Part shown: piece after piece, positions 33,324 to 44,086 of the stretch
Numbering within the stretch: position 1 is the stretch's first letter
Layout: every line of letters begins with the position of its first letter
Source: Cryptomeria japonica
Lineage: Eukaryota > Streptophyta > Pinopsida > Cupressales > Cupressaceae
Reading direction: 5' to 3'
Length of the DNA stretch: 64,000 nt
NCBI RefSeq assembly: GCF_030272615.1
Contig: NC_081413.1
Location: forward strand, 716,679,867 to 716,743,866
Translations under genes and position numbers: made by a program
The notes under the pieces: generated by a model
Seen by the model: only the letters and a program-made list of their open reading frames with translations
The model's database searches: none
Told to the model about the DNA's origin: nothing

Positions 33324-33816
33324 TTCTGACTTATTTGATGAAACAAGGCTTTTTTAATTACACCTGGGTGATAGCCTAGGAACATTAACTTGCTGTACTT
33401 TGAATATGCACGTGGTTGATGTATCTTCTCACCTACCATATGAGACCATTGTGTGTACTATGCTGTTAAGAAGTAATCACATGATAAAATCAAGTAGTGG
33501 AAGACAAATTTGTTATATTTCTTCCGAAGTGTTGGAATTAATGCTTCTGAATAAACATGTAGATGTGTTCGCATGTTCAGTTACACTCTTTGGTTTGTTG
33601 AACAACTCCAGTTAGCTGTCAATATCTCTTAGTTAGTTTGTAGTTTGTTGTCAAATATATCTAGTGTGTCGTCAAATAAATTAGCTGTTTTATAGGAAGA
33701 TCTTTGAGTCTTCAGCAGCTATAAATATGTAATATTGTTTGATGAATACATCAGTAATTCAGTCTTTCTCTGTTATATTTTCAGATGTTTTATTTCTGTA
33801 GTCTAATTTTCTAATT
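33324..33816 (+). repeat. 493-bp tandem duplication, second copy (contains LTR2)
   Basis: Exact repeat of 32831-33323. Its LTR part (33530-33816) is followed directly by TGGTATCAGAGC, the primer-binding site, which the first copy lacks. Confidence 0.9.
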
Positions 33817-35475
33817 TGGTATCAGAGCCATGTGCTCCATTTTTGTTTGAACAGTTGAGTATTGTGTAAGTTCTGCTCAAAATCTGTTACTGAGTAATGC
33901 ACTACAGTTATCAGAGTTGAAAGAATATCAGTAGTTGTAGAGGAATCATCAGATGAAGATAGTGATGATGACATTATTAAAAATAAAGAATTTGCTCTAT
34001 TTTGAAGAGGCCAATCCTTTGAAGATAGGAAAGTATGTAGTAGAGGCTAGATGGATGCTCAATAGTCTGAGTTGCTAACAGATTGGAGAAACTATACCTC
34101 ATGAGACATGCATTGAGGATTAGTGTCTAATAGTTCAGGGGAGATCTGGAAAATCTAGAAGTTTAGTATCATACCTTTATGAGGGTGATGAGATACTTCA
34201 TGTGCAAATGGTGTCCAATGGTGTTGGGAACTTGGATGATAGTTGCATGACTATACCAACAATTGGGAGCAACTTGAAGAAGTCTTACTAGTCTATGAAC
34301 TATTTTCAAAGATTAACTTCTATATTATGAACTATTTTATTTAATGTCATAAGTTAGTTTATTATTGTAGCATTAAGAGGGGGTGTTGGAATTAATGCTC
34401 CAGAATAAACATGTAGATGTGTCCACATGTCAGTTGTTGTCTTTGGTTTGTTGAACAACTCTAGTTAGCTATCAATGTCTCTTATTTAGTTTCTAGTTCG
34501 TTGTCAATTATATCTAGTGTGGTGTCAAATAAATTAGCTGTTTTATAGGAAGATCTTTGAGTCTTCAGTGACTATAAATATGTAATATTGTTTGATGAAT
34601 AAATCAGTAATTCAGTCTTTCTCTGTTATATTTTTAGATGTTTTATTCTTTAGTCTAATTTTCTAATTTGGTATCAGATCCATGTGCTCCATTTTTGTTT
34701 CAACAATTGAGTATCATGTAAGTTCTGCTCAAAATCTGGTACTAAGTAGTGCACTACATTTATAAGAGCTGAAAGAATGTCAGTAGTTGTAGAGGAATCA
34801 TCAGATGAAGATAGTGATGATGACATTATTTAAAATGAAGAATTTGTTCTATTTTGAAGAGGCCAATCCTCTGAAGATGGGAAAGTATGTAGTAGAGGTT
34901 AGATGGATGCTCAATAGTCTGAGGTGCTAACAGATTAGAGAAACTATACCTCATTGAGGTTATGAGACATGCATGTGAGGTTGGTGTCCTATAATTTAGG
35001 GGAGATCTGGAAAATCTAGAAGTTCAACATCATACCTTTACGAGGGTGATGAGATACTTCATGTACAAATGGTGTCCAATGTTGTGGGGAAATTGGATGA
35101 TAGCTGCATGACTATACCAGCAGTTGGGAGCAACTTGGAGAAGTCTTACTAGTCTATGAACTATTTTCAAAGAATAGCTTCTATATTATGAACTGTTTTA
35201 TTTAATGTTGTAAGACAGTTTATTATTGTAGCATTAAGAGGGGGTGTTGGAATTAATGCTCCAGAATAAACATGTAGATGTGTGTCCACATGTTCAGTTG
35301 CTATCTTTGGTTTGTTGAACAACTCCAGTTAGCTATCAATTTCTCTTAGTTTCTAGTTTGTTGTCAATTATATCTAGTGTGTTGTCAAATAAATTAGTTG
35401 TTTTATAAGATCTTTGAATCTTCAACAGCTGTAAATATGTAATACCATTTGATGAATAAATCAGTAATTCAAACA
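33530..35475 (+). mobile_element. Tandem LTR-sharing non-autonomous Copia-like elements
   Basis: The order is LTR2 (33530-33816), PBS TGGTATCAGAGC (33817), 567 nt internal, purine tract AAGAGGGGG (34375-34383), LTR3 (34384-34668), PBS with one change (34669), 576 nt internal, purine tract (to 35244), and LTR4 (35245-~35475, cut short). The LTRs are about 285 bp. The two internal segments are homologous and carry no intact ORF (only fragments such as KYVVEARWMLNS), so both are non-autonomous. Sharing of the central LTR points to unequal recombination. Confidence 0.8.
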
Positions 35476-36600
35476 TGATGCCCTCTATGAGTTTTCTGCT
35501 TTAAAAGGTGTGAAGTTATCACATTATAAACTCAAGTATTAGAAAGACAAATTAGTCAGGAACCTTCCTAACATCACTCTCAACAATTTAACCTTTGTAA
35601 GTTTTTAAAAAATGCTCGGTCTTGCTATCACGTTGATCTCTATTAAGGACCAAAGAAAATATTTTATAGCAACAAAAAGACTTAACTAATAAATTTTGAG
35701 GAAAAAAATACACCTTGGGAACATGCAGTTTTGAAATTGTTAGTTTTGATAAAAGGTAATTATGATAATCTTGCAATAGTTTTGGCATTGTCAATCTTGA
35801 GAGAAGGGTTGGTCTCATCTTGACAAGAAGAAGAAGAAAATGTATCTTCTATTGAAGTATTGGAGAGAACAATCTATTGAATTACAAAACACTAATAGTG
35901 TATCTTCTATTGAAGTGTTGGAAAGAATAATCTATCAAATTGCTAAACATGGTACAAAGAGTAAGAAAGAAAGAATTTGAGGTAGATTACACAAGTTGTT
36001 TGGTTGAAATATTCAAAGCTAGTTAGTGTTGCAAATATATTAAACATATGGAGTGAGCTTCTCACTTGTAATTTTTTCATTCCATGAAGGCTTAAATGAT
36101 GTGCAATTGTCACTACCATGTGGTTTTGCTCGTCTTGAGGTTTCTAGGATAAAATTTGTGTCTTTATGGTTTGATCATTTACTTTAAATTACAATAAATT
36201 CCAATATAATTTGAATGGAAATTCAAGTAGAATAACAAATGATCAACATTGTTTGATTGCTTATTTACACAAACAAAGTTTTATAGTCCATTATGGATTG
36301 ATTGCTATTCATACATAAGTTTCATGGTTGAAATTATAAGTGTTGTTAGGTTGTTGAATGAAAGAGGTTAGGCAAGATTGTGCTAATAACCTTAGTTATT
36401 CCAAACCAACCATAACATAAGCATGGAGATCGATGATTGCTTAAAAGGAATCTACACTATGAACAAGTGAAGGAAGATGAAAAGTTTGTCAAAATTATTT
36501 TTGTGAAGCCTCAAAATGATTGTAGATTCTAGAATTTAGCTAAGAATAAAAAGAAACCTCCAACACCTTAAGCTAAGGAGAAAAAGATGCAAAGAAATGG
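35476..36600. other. AT-rich region, no gene seen
   Basis: No supported gene. The start (35480-35560, 'gaagttatcacattataaactcaag') is distantly like the 206-nt flank inside the 493-bp duplication, suggesting the tandem LTR chain sits inside related sequence. Confidence 0.3.
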
Positions 36601-37030
36601 TGAGATGCACTTCTTTCACCAGTTAGCTAGACCTTAGAAACATGCAAGCCAACGAGGAAATATAAAAAAGATATGCCAAAAGTAAACATTCCATCTTTTA
36701 TTTCAATTGCAAGAAGGAAGGATATGTTGCATGTGAATGTATGCATGTTACACCTAGTAGCTAGTAGTACCCATTACACGATAATGTGCAAGACACACAT
36801 CACTAAAGAGCATATGTTCTACATTAAGGATGACACTAGAGTGCATCAACCTCTAAAATAAAAGGAAGAGAAGGTTAAGACCCACTTAATGAAGGTAAGA
36901 AGACCACTGATTTTGAGTATATGTAAATCTCACAATTATTGCTCTTATTGCAAACTTGAAGGGCATTAGGATGGCAAGTGTTATAGACTTTGTTTAGAGC
37001 TTCACCTAGAACATGGTGAGAGCAATGAAT
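36601..37030 (+). pseudogene. Possible decayed gag with zinc-knuckle remnants
   Basis: Two degenerate knuckle-like stretches can be read in different frames: FNCKKEGYVACEC (about 36700-36740, with Tyr for His) and CSYCKLEGH, a stop, DGKCY (about 36935-36980). The flanks are full of stops. Such motifs occur in Gag of Copia and other retroelements; assignment is weak. Confidence 0.3.
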
Positions 37031-39021
37031 AACCATTAGGAAATGGGGAGAACCATACACAACTTCTAGGTTGAAGGAGAACAATCCTCATAAAAATCTT
37101 CATCAACATTATGAATATATTATACTTGATACACAAAAGGGAAAATGGAGAGATGCTTTCATTCGTATGGGCATTTGAGTAGCACTCCAAGTTTTCTTCT
37201 AGATCTAGTTATTTTCAAAATGTTTACTTCTCTTGTAGAGAAAAGAAGGGTTATTCATCCAACATGAGTGAGCATGCAGAGCTTGTCCACTTGAAGCCAA
37301 GGAGGGATGAGAAAGGAAAAAAATGTATGAGAAACGGGTTGATTTTAGACCACATGTTTTTTTCCAGTAATGATTGATACTCATACCCACTTGTTGATAC
37401 TCATGGGTTCTAGCAATATTTTTACACCCACTACTCTAGTCACCATTGGGGATGATATTGTTTCTAGGACTAGTTTCATTCCTCTTTTACAAATTGCTAT
37501 TTCCTTGAACACCTTTCTTATTGGTAGTGAAAAATTGGCTACAAATGTTGGTCATTTACAACCCAAATATTTTAGATGTTTGAATGCTCAATCCATTCTT
37601 GTTTGAAAATAATCAAGGGTAGTGTTGTGCTTCACAACTCACAACCCACTTTGCTAGTTGGCTAGGTGGGTACCCTTACCCCCTTTTCTTTCCTTTGTTT
37701 TCTCTCCCTTCTACTTTTCTCTTTTCCCCTTGGTCTTTTTTTGTGGTGCTTCCTTTGGATCTTTCCTTTTCTTCCATGTCTTTTTGTCTTTGATTCCTTT
37801 CAAGGATTAGGGTTTGGCCTTGTTCTTCTTTTGTTAGACAAACAAAGGATAGTCGACCCCTGACCCCTGACCTTTCTACTTTTCGAGCATTAGGGATTGA
37901 AAGTAAAATGCTCACTTGGCAATAAGTGAACATCCTACCCCTGATCCCCGACATCTTGTCTCCTGTGCCTCACATCTTTGACCCCTGATCTTCGTGCATT
38001 TATTAGGATAGGTCGATCCTACATCAATAAAGTCGTCTTCAAAAGGGGCCAAGATGAGATCATTTTTACCATTTCATTTCTTGACTCTCTCTTAAGATCA
38101 GTGATAGTGAGTATTTTGACTCTAGGCTTGAATTATTAGCTCCTCCACCTTTGACGCACAAGGATTAGACTTGCGTAGTGCAGGTTGGTCTTATTTTTTT
38201 CTTTGGTTTTGCTTTTGTGTTTGTGTTTGTGTTTGAGGTAGGTTTGAGGGTTTAGAGTCTTTTGCTTGTTTGGTTCTGGTTTTTGTTTCTTTGACGTTGC
38301 CCCTCAGCCTTACCTTTGTCCTCCCTCGATAATTCACCTCAAGATTTGTGTACATACCCAATTTTGAAATCAAATCGAAGCCCTAATGCATCACATCGCA
38401 TATAGCATCTAAGGGGAGAAGTGATTCTCATTAGATTAGAGAAGCCTTCCTGAAAATGTCCAATTTCTCGAAAACCTAACTTTTATGCACATCGAGTATT
38501 GGACTTCCACTAATCATAATCAACAAAGTAGATAAAATATCCTATTGACAACCCCAACCTCGACTTATTTGCAAAACAATAAGGTTTGAAACAAACTAAG
38601 TATGTTGGGGATCAAGTGAGGCTCATTAAAAGGATATGCACAAAAGTCACCAAGAACAATTGAACCTTGACCCCCAAAAGCTCGATAAACTTAACATACA
38701 CTAGGCTTAGGCCTAGTGAGGATCGCGGTTGAATAATACAAAGTTCCAATTCAAAGATGTGTGACTCTTTGTAAGCCCGACCCTCGAACTACGAGGATCA
38801 AGTTGTTTAATACATTATACCTGTTGGGGATCGAGGGTGATGTATTTCATTTGAAAACTGTAGTCCCTTGGCAACCTCGAATCTTGATAGTCAATGAAAT
38901 AGGTTGATTTGTCTTAAATAATCCTCATTCATCAAGGAACGAGGGTGTCTTATGCTTTGTTTGGTAATGAGAGAGAACACTTACTACTTTAAACTTAAAA
39001 CCTAATGTAAATTTCATATTG
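37031..39021. other. No supported gene
   Basis: Low-complexity pyrimidine-rich DNA at 37670-37800, then 'ctgacccctgaccttt' words (37855-38000), and GA/TC-biased text to 38380. CACTAGGC-TTAG-GCCTAGTG at about 38699-38718 is an isolated inverted repeat. No ORF with recognisable content. Confidence 0.3.
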
Positions 39022-40080
39022 TAGCATCCTAAAATTGCACCCCTTGCAATTTTTGATCACATTTGGGTCTTCGCCTTAGTGTTTGCGCCCCTTGGCCTAA
39101 TCAAAGACCTGATTATGTTCATACATGCCAAAAATATCATCTAGCTGAAAGATGCACTTCATTGCCACCTTGATCCTGCCCCAAAATAGGGCAGGACCAG
39201 GGTCTCCCTGGTCCTCACTAGGACCAAGGCATGGTGCCTTGGTCCTCCCTAATGGGGACCTATTTTGGACCCCCTGGCCTATCTCAAATTCGAGCGGGAA
39301 AAACCCCCTCCATATCGGCTCATGTCGGAAAATTAATTCATTTTCCCTTCGGGCAAGTATATAAGGGGATTTCCCCTCTCATTTGATGGATCAATTACAT
39401 TCATGAGCAAGCATTGGGCATTCAAGAGATCAAGCTTTCAAGAGCAATTAAGCATTTTCAGTCTTCCTTCAAGCTTTGGAGCAACAATAGAGTCAAGATT
39501 TCAAGCATTGAAGAGGAGATCATCATCCTAATTCATGAAGTCCTAATTCCATGTGGAGGCAAGCAAAAATTCACAAGGAGGTATAAACATTTCATTTTCA
39601 GTCAATTCAACATCCCCTCAAAGAGGAGGATTTCTACTTTTAGTCATTTCAATTACATTATTTCAACCACTTGGTTAATTCCAAAACCGGGGTTTGACTT
39701 AAAGGCGAGCCCCTATCCCCAACACATTTCCCTTTCCTTGTGTGGGTTGGAAACAGTTGCACAGTTGTAACTATCGAGATAAGCTTCAGACATACATACG
39801 TAATAACCCTTTTCGACAATTGGGAATTTCGGAGGACCAAGAGGAGGGCGTCCTAGTCCCTACACATGGTCCTTGCTACTTTTAGCAGTTTTTGCAGAGC
39901 AGTTCCAAATCATCTCATACTTCTCAGATCCAGGTGCACGACACAATCCCAAATTCAAAACATTGTTTTCTCATATTTGTCTTCGTTTCTAGCACTTAGT
40001 CTTCATTCTACTAGTCAACTTACAAAAGAGGGTCAAACACATTCCATTTCAATCAATCTACTTAGTATTCAGTCCTAATA
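39022..40080 (+). promoter_or_regulatory. LTR-like promoter region upstream of copy C
   Basis: It opens TGTAGCATCC followed by a hairpin AAAATTGCA-CCCCT-TGCAATTTT (39031-39053). It carries a three-stem inverted-repeat structure (39181-39268) and a TATA box (GTATATAAGGGG at 39356-39367). A leader without ORF follows. It looks like the U3-R of an LTR, but a 3' partner and the CA end were not located. It is unlike the tail family of the left part. Confidence 0.5.
39181..39268. repeat. Three-stem inverted repeat (cloverleaf/cruciform)
   Basis: The outer stem is CCAAAATAGG (39181-39190) with CCTATTTTGG (39259-39268). Inside are two perfect hairpins: AGGACCAGGG-TCT-CCCTGGTCCT (39193-39215) and AGGACCAAGGCA-TGG-TGCCTTGGTCCT (39220-39246). 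All three stems are perfect by eye. It lies about 90 nt upstream of the TATA box. Confidence 0.8.
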
Positions 40081-40568
40081 TGATGAGTGACTAAAACTAG
40101 TGGATTTCTCCCCCTCTTTTGAATGTAAAGACATCTCCCCATCCAAGCAAAAATAGATGATTTGGTGATTTTTCCTTCTATGTTGCAAATTGCCAAGTCA
40201 CCTAATTTTCCCCTTTACACATATCAATAGATGTTGATGGCTAAGACATCATATATTGGGGCTAGATGATAGTTGTTCCATACACTAAAGCTAAATGGAT
40301 AGTCAAACACTGAAATTCAACCCTTGATAAAAGTTGCTTCATGATCCATGGAAATATTAAATGAATCAATCAATTTTCTTTGGGATGTGATTATCAGAAT
40401 GTTCTTTAAAAATTGATGAATTGTTCTTGTTATATCCATTCATTAATGAATAAAGGGAAACTATATAATGATGTATCAAGTGAAGTTGAAACTCTTATTT
40501 TCCTAACAAAGCTTGTTTATCTTGTAGAAGATATTATTTTAGAAGGAAACTAGTTGAAAGCTGCAGGC
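40081..40568. other. Leader between promoter region and copy C
   Basis: AT-rich, no supported gene. It occupies the position between the TATA-bearing region and the orphan frame. Confidence 0.35.
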
Positions 40569-42495
40569 ATGAAGTATGAATTCCAAGGATACACACCTCC
40601 ATCCAAGATGTTATGAAAAGATGTCAACCTCATAGACACTAACTTGGGACATTTTAATATGAAAGATATCTTGTAGAGGATTAGAGATGAGACTAAGAGG
40701 ACTCCTTGAGCTACCTTGTTGGCCAAATCAGGTTTGGTCCAAGCTGCTGCTTTTCCTGTATCTATCCAATGACCAGACCTAGTAAGGGCTCGTGTAGAAC
40801 ACTACAATGTTGAATAGAGGAAAGTGTGGTCCCATGGGAGAAGTGGTCCTAGATAATTCTCCTAACAATATTGAAAGGGTCTTTGGAATACCCGCCTATA
40901 GTGACTTCTATGTCATGACTATTGAGTGAGGAGACAAGTATTATGTAGAACTAAGTGAACCCATAGAGTGGATCAATTAAAACATGTTACACCAAGGAAA
41001 GTGCTCCCCAAGATGGCAAAGATTATTCGTAGAAGTTTGCTCCATGAGGATGCAAAGAAACATATGACTCTCTTGAGTCTATGGGGTTACCAAATGCTAA
41101 GTACTATTACCCTTGGATGCTCCTCTTTATTAAAACCACTCTTTCTTGGAAGGAGCATATTGATTAGGGTACAATTATTTGTGATTGTCTACATGAACAA
41201 TTGGTAGCTGTTAAAACTAACCTTAGGTTTTATATGAAACCTTACTTGGTTTATTTGCTTGCTAACCAAGCAACATTTCTTGGGCTGACTACAATGGGGT
41301 CAAGGATAGATCCAAAGGTGTGGATTTACGAATATTACCCACAATGACTATGATTGGAAGCAAGGATCACTATTATGCAGTGAATGATGCCTTTACATTT
41401 GCGATAATCAGACACTTGAAAACAGACTTTGCCAAAAGCACGTTAGTGGATGCAACTGCAAAGATCCAGAGGTTTGGTAGTTACTTTATTCATTTAAAAC
41501 CTTCACATATATTAGAATTGCAAGATGCAACCAATTGCTTAATAGATTGCCTTGATATCCAAGTGACAAGTTGATCGTGTTAGAACTATACAAGAAAGTA
41601 GGAGAGGCTCACAAGCTCATTGTAAACAAGCACAACCTTGCTTTACTTTTCCGATTGATATTGGTGCTCATAGTTGCTTAGATACAAAGACAACAAAAAC
41701 AACATAAATAGAGTTGAGGCCTCTACTTACAACAATAGTGAAAGGATGTTTTGACCCTATTGGGAAAATCCGTCCAATTATAGAAGCATACTTTAGGCAT
41801 GAACCAAAGATTGAAGATTATTGTGCAAATTGCAATGATGATTATGATGTTAGAGTTAAGGAATTTTGCAGGATGGACATCAAAACAACTCACTTAGTTG
41901 TAGGGATTTAGATTCTAGACAATTTGAAAGAAGATGGCAAGAGACTCCATCCTTCTCAAGAGACAATGAAGGTATATAATTTACCTATTTTCAATCTTGA
42001 TCCAAACATGGATGAACCAAAATATCTAGATGCTAAGGAACATCAAGTCCTCTAAAGGACAAAAGAGTGGGTAAATCAACCACATGCAATGCTAGATTTA
42101 CCAGGAGAAAGGGTTGAGACTACTAAAAAGGGAGAATCTAGCTCAAAGAAAGGTGGGGCTAGTGATAAGAAAGATCAACCACCTTTTGCAAAAGCAATTG
42201 ATGTAAGGGTGGCCCTTAGTACTCATAGTAGGCTACACACTGTGAGGATCCCTAGAAAGTTGGAAAGGGCAACTAAATTATGAGAGGTTGCTAAATCTGC
42301 AACTCCAATCTAGCAAAGGGCACTAACTATTGCTACTCCCACGGTGGAAATAATGTCTTCCTGTAGTAGAAATAAAGGCGAAAATCCAGTAGAGCCAGAA
42401 CCTCAAACATACAAGAGGAAGAGAATGCATAAAGAGTTAGAAATACAATGATCTCTAGAGGAAGAGGAAGAGTTGGAAGAAGAGGTACCATTGTG
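40569..42495 (+). pseudogene. Orphan ORF family, copy C (strongly decayed)
   Basis: It starts MKYEFQGYTPPSKM at 40569 and shares landmarks with copies A and B in order: LIDTNLGHFNMKDI (cf. VTDTNLGHVDFKEF), KSGLVQAAAFP (cf. RNGIVQAIGFP), VEHYNVE (cf. AIHYNTQ), and a TFTYIR region near 41500. A Lys/Ser-rich linker follows (GESSSKKGGASDKKDQ, about 42130-42180), then an acidic tail (EEEEELEEE, about 42455-42485). Stops and frame changes are frequent from the first 50 nt on. The helical C-terminal domain of A and B was not found. Its flanks differ from the CATCAACA-ending family, so the cargo may be shared between element families. Function unknown. Confidence 0.55.
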
Positions 42496-43294
42496 ATGCA
42501 GAGCTTTGTGAATGATTAAGTTTGACAAGACAATTTCTTGAACACAACCCAAACTGATAGGACCAATTTGAAATCAGAATCACAAGAATCTCAGACCCTA
42601 CACAAGACTCTGAATGTCAGTGGAAACATTCAAGGTATGATGGACAACTCATCATACAATTCTACGCCTTAACCCTCCAAGGCTTCAACACACTCTCATT
42701 AGTCATACTTTGACATAGTATGAGGCACAATGGGCATTAATTAGAAGACCTTTGAATATTCTTAGAACAACCTTTGCAGACCCCAAATGAGTCTTTATTG
42801 ACCACAACCTTCTTACTAAGGTTTATCGCAACTTAGGCATCAATTAGGCCTAGTAGCCCTTTACGGTAGACAGTCCCAATAAAACCAATCACAAAAGGAG
42901 TGAACACAATTTGTTTACATGAAATGACATCATTCAACAAGGTTAAAAACATACCAAAAATTCAACCCTTGATGTCTTGGACTTCCTATGAGGACTAATG
43001 CTACCCTACTAGCCCTAGAGCCCCAATTAGGTCACTTTTACAAAGCAACTACTCTTTAGATTGATAAAACAACCAAGCCACCACTTGTAATACCTTCTAA
43101 CAACCTCTAAACCACAAAATCCACCAACATTTGGGGTCCAAACACTTACAGTTATGCCCAGTTCACAAAACTCAGTCATTTACATAACTTGTCACATAAG
43201 GATGTTGGGTTAAAATTGCTTGGTTCTTCCTCCATTATTCACGACCATCTCTGAAACCTCCAAAATTCTATAATACACTTGTAGACTTGACTAG
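42496..43294. other. No supported gene
   Basis: Mixed-composition DNA between orphan copy C and the left LTR of the second Copia element. No ORF of note, no clear repeat. Confidence 0.3.
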
Positions 43295-43719
43295 ATTATC
43301 AGAACCTTAAGCACTTAAAACTTTAATACCGGAACACATAAGATCATACCGGAATGCATGAACCAATTACAAAAATAGCAAATATACCAATTAAGCACAA
43401 ACAACAATTAGAGAATAAATACCATCCACATGACACCAAGATTTGTATGTGGAAAACCTGGTAAAGGGAAAAACCACAGTGGGAAGCCTACCCATAGTCA
43501 GATAATATATGTATTTGAGTAGCATGAATAGTATATCTAAACCAATTTCATAAGCCAAAGCATACTAGCGTATACCGGATCATCATGATCTAATCCAACC
43601 AGAAACCAAACATCCTACCAAGACCAAAAGGATATTGGTAAATAGCCAAAACAACTAGTGTTGACATCAATGACAAAACATCAATGCAACACATAATCAA
43701 TTCCTCCAAATGACCAACA
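43295..43719 (-). repeat. 3' LTR of second Copia (deleted copy)
   Basis: Aligns with 62390-62590 and 63345-63555 of the 5' LTR; the junction at about 43512 replaces roughly 760 bp. The outer end is lost, so the target duplication cannot be read. Confidence 0.65.
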
Positions 43720-44086
43720 ATCTGCTCCTTTGGCATTGATGGCAACACTAGATGTAAAAAACATCCAAGTTTCAAGAAATGCCAAACAAATCTCCCACAC
43801 AGGAATATAGCAATGAAGTTATGATCCACACTCTCCCTGTAGATGATATCTTAGTTAAGTTCTGCAAATTTCTCCCCCTAATGTATATAAGTCCTTAAGT
43901 TTTTCACATGAATATCTCTCCCCCTTTGACATTAATGCTAGAGATCTGACATAAATATCAAAGCAAAATCATAAACCACTGAATCACATAACTAACTACT
44001 CCCCCTGAGTAGTAGTATCACCACATCAATCCAGAATGAATAATATCCTTGATAATGCAGACCAGACTAATGCCAAATAGCATCAA

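Noticed and set aside
32907-33615. Two identical 71-codon ORFs as a duplicated gene
   Set aside because: Each spans flank plus the first bases of an LTR and is doubled only by the 493-bp duplication; no domain or coding bias is visible.
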